From Rutidosis leptorrhynchoides (Eukaryota; Streptophyta; Magnoliopsida; Asterales; Asteraceae): DNA of 64,000 bases. The notes beneath the pieces were generated by a model, which did no database searches, was not told the DNA's origin, and saw nothing but the letters and a program-made list of their open reading frames with translations. The stretch's first letter is position 1. Each line of letters begins with the position of its first letter. The position numbers were made by a program, and so were the translations under genes. Of this stretch, positions 62,101 through 64,000 are shown one piece after another. The DNA lies in NCBI RefSeq assembly GCF_046630445.1, contig NC_092334.1, positions 111,037,001 to 111,101,000 on the forward strand, read 5' to 3'.

Positions 62101-62181
62101 GCTATTTTTATTTTTTTTTCTGTGTTTTGGTCCCTCCGCGAGTCGCGGAGGTTTGCACTTCAAACTCCGCGAGTCGCGGAG

Positions 62182-62208
<27 letters not shown>
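62101..62208 (-). promoter_or_regulatory. Candidate internal promoter of the env-position gene, copy B
   Basis: A run of 27 A (62182-62208, minus strand) is followed by CTCCGCGAGTCGCGGAG (62165-62181), a 13-nt spacer, the palindrome CCTCC...GGAGG (62133-62151), and an A/T-rich AAATAAAAATAG stretch (about 62106-62117). The leader beyond differs from copy A by several indels, whereas both palindromes are unchanged. Confidence 0.5.
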
Positions 62209-62213
<5 letters not shown>

Positions 62214-63160
62214 CTTTAACTTATAACACAATTAAGAAATTAATTTTAAAATTTTGTTTCCCTTGTTATTTAGGACGAGGTCGTTTCGGATCGATGTCCT
62301 AGTCCGTCCCTCGACAAAATTTTAAAATTTATCTTTTTGTAGCGATTGTTTTAAAAGCTAAGATTTTTGGGTTTTTTCAATGTTTTTGGCATACTTTAAA
62401 TCAATAAGATTAAAAATATTGATAATAAAAGTTCTCGTCCCTCCCTCGGGTAAAGTAATTTCGGTTCAAAGACCTAGTCTTCAACTTACGACGAATTTTA
62501 AAAATCATATTTTTAACTTAATGAGATAAAGTAAATTTTTGTTTTTAAATTCACACAACTTAAATATAAAATTCAAAATTAAAAATTAAAAATTCACACC
62601 AAACTCAAAATTTAAAATGCATAAAATTAAAATTTCATATTTTAAAAATTAAAAATTCACACCAAACTTAATTTAAAAATTCATAAATTCATACCAAACT
62701 TATATTAATTTTTCAAATATTTACAATTTTAAAAATATTGTTTTTACAAAATTTACAATATTAATTTAAGATTTAAATATTAATTTTAAAAATATGGTAA
62801 AAATAAAATTAAAAATCTTTTTGTCTTTTTATCCCACTTTAATCAATCAAATATTATCAAAAATATGCGCCCCTCTTTTCGGTAAAGTAATTTCGGTTCC
62901 AAGACCTAATTTAACTCATGACGAATTTTTGAAATATTTTGGGTTGATTGATTAAAGATATTTATACCTTAAGAATAAACGTTAAATTTCGCAGTGATGT
63001 AATAAATTTTTGAACGATATCAATAATTTCGGTCGCCAAACCTAATTTTATTTAATACCAATTTAATACTTTTTAGCGAACAAATTAGCGTTTATTATCA
63101 AAAGGTTAAAAATAAAAATAAAAATAAAAACTGTACAGACATACCTGTGAAATAGATTTC
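62209..63160 (-). other. Athila B non-coding spacer with reiterated motif
   Basis: Counterpart of 2954-3910. The TAATTTCGGT-type motif copies lie near 62280, 62435, 62875 and 63025. The CACAG/GTATGT donor-like sequence is conserved near 63143. No ORF seen. Confidence 0.6.
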
Positions 63161-63577
63161 TTAGTTATATGATCTATTATATTCATAAGATAGTCGGTTT
63201 AATTGGTTTTCCATGGCTGCATAGGCGTAACCTCGAGCATTCATTGTCTTTTCTTCTAAACATATGAACGGTCCGTCTCTGCATAAAGTAACAAATTCGG
63301 TATTTGAATAGGTTTGATTATTTGAACATTTACCTCCATGTGACCATTTTCCGCATTTGTGACATCGTTCTAGGTGTCGTGCTCTTCTTTTCGCTGCGGA
63401 TTTTGATTTTCCTTTACCAAATTGTAACTTATTATCTTCGCATCTGGATCCTTTTCTAACTCCGTCCATTCTTTCTCTGATTACTGATACTAATTCACTC
63501 GGTAGTATGTCATTATTTCTTTTAGTGATCAAAGCGTGTAGCATTAGACCATGGTTTAGTTCACAGGCAGTCTTCAT
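63161..63577 (-). CDS. Athila accessory ORF, copy B, 138 aa
   Basis: It has the same length as in copy A and the same C-X2-C-X4-H-X3-C knuckle after a basic region. Differences are few (Lys/Arg before the knuckle, Asp/Asn and Phe/Ser near the C-terminus). The frame is open, while flanking non-coding sequence has small indels. This suggests the ORF is real. Function unknown. Confidence 0.65.
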   Translation of the reverse strand: MKTACELNHGLMLHALITKRNNDILPSELVSVIRERMDGVRKGSRCEDNKLQFGKGKSKSAAKRRARHLERCHKCGKWSHGGKCSNNQTYSNTEFVTLCRDGPFICLEEKTMNARGYAYAAMENQLNRLSYEYNRSYN

Positions 63578-63748
63578 TTCGTAAAAACCTAAAAAAATAA
63601 AAATTCAGAATGGGGGGAGAAGACTAGTTCTTTAGGGTCTGCTAGGGAAAGACCATACGTGTTCCATTTTCGAGAACTACACGAAAACAGACAATCTAAC
63701 TCTAACAGAAATACATATTATCCTTTAAAGACTTGATTCTCCCCACAC

Positions 63749-64000
63749 TTAGTTAGCTGTTGTGTCAAAATTGTGATTAACTTCGTTGTCGACTTCCATC
63801 GGACCATGTATGTAATGTTTAACTCTGTGACCATTAACTTTAAATTCAATCCCATTTGAATTTATTAATTCTATCGTTCCGTATGGGAAAACTCTTTTGA
63901 CTATGAATGGTCCAGACCATCTTGATTTCAATTTTCCAGGAAATAGCTTGAATCGTGAATTGAAAAGAAGAACTCTGTCTCCTTCTTTAAATTCTTTTGA
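63749..64000 (-). CDS. Athila gag-pol, C-terminal end only, copy B
   Basis: It contains the stop codon and the last 83 codons of gag-pol ([20 protein letters not shown] region of the integrase C-terminal domain), then runs off the right edge. No disruption is seen. It is identical or nearly so to copy A in this segment. Confidence 0.9.
   Translation of the reverse strand, partial: SKEFKEGDRVLLFNSRFKLFPGKLKSRWSGPFIVKRVFPYGTIELINSNGIEFKVNGHRVKHYIHGPMEVDNEVNHNFDTTAN

Larger units (their letters stand above)
55886..64000 (-). mobile_element. Athila-type retrotransposon, copy B (5' part off right edge)
   Basis: Same family as copy A. The 3' LTR is 55886-57874, then the polypurine-type sequence, 3' non-coding region, env-position gene, accessory ORF, and the C-terminal end of gag-pol, which runs off the window. 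The 5 bases left of the LTR are tgtag. It inserted about 45 bp upstream of the TATA box of the E LTR. Confidence 0.93.

Overview
The window is AT-rich plant nuclear DNA made almost entirely of nested transposable elements. I found no host single-copy gene and no rRNA or functional tRNA gene. The element families (Athila and chromoviral Ty3/gypsy, Ty1/copia, TNP2-type CACTA), the initiator-Met and Asp tRNA primer sites, the plant-type TATA boxes and the F-box type point to a higher-plant eudicot. An Asteraceae genome is my best guess from general resemblance, not a demonstrated assignment.

Layout, left to right. (1) 1-13507: Athila copy A on the minus strand, with an uninterrupted gag-pol ORF, a 138-aa zinc-knuckle accessory ORF, a spliced env-position gene, a tRNA-Asp-type primer site and its complete 5' LTR (11523-13507). 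Its 3' LTR lies off the left edge. (2) 13508-13798: the 3' end of another gypsy-type LTR, into which copy A inserted. (3) 13799-17010 plus 28575-29827: a decayed minus-strand copia element, split by element C. (4) 17011-28574: element C, a complete insertion with a perfect 5-bp target duplication (tgtgc), LTRs of about 3.8 and 4.0 kb, and a 3.7-kb internal domain without gag or pol. It fits the LARD type of non-autonomous element. (5) 29082-29827: a copia LTR with a primer site on one side and a polypurine tract on the other, suggesting a tandem copia. (6) 30954 to at least 52932: a CACTA element with a TIR, about 14 subterminal ACACGTCTAA repeats, a minus-strand TNP1-like pseudogene, a plus-strand TNP2 pseudogene, and the start of a third gene. 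(7) 32226-45081: element D, inserted in the CACTA (target duplication acagc). It is a chromoviral gypsy element with two extra ORFs before gag, one acidic and one F-box type. Its pol has lost the end of integrase. (8) 52933-55885: part of an LTR related to C, minus strand, inserted in the third CACTA gene. (9) 55886-64000: Athila copy B, minus strand, inserted in that LTR and running off the right edge.

The most interesting system is in the Athila family. Paired palindromes with core CCGCGAGTCGCGG lie 22 bp upstream of the LTR TATA box in both copies. The same paired palindromes recur inside the element, about 20 bp upstream of an A/T-rich TATA-like stretch, a leader, a short ATG exon, a GT-AG intron and the env-position ORF, all in frame. 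This looks like a self-contained internal transcription unit using a duplicated LTR-type promoter module. Element D is the second highlight, because it carries an open F-box/SEL1-like ORF between the primer site and gag. Element C shares D's primer site, tract and 3' LTR module, so a D-like element could have mobilised it.
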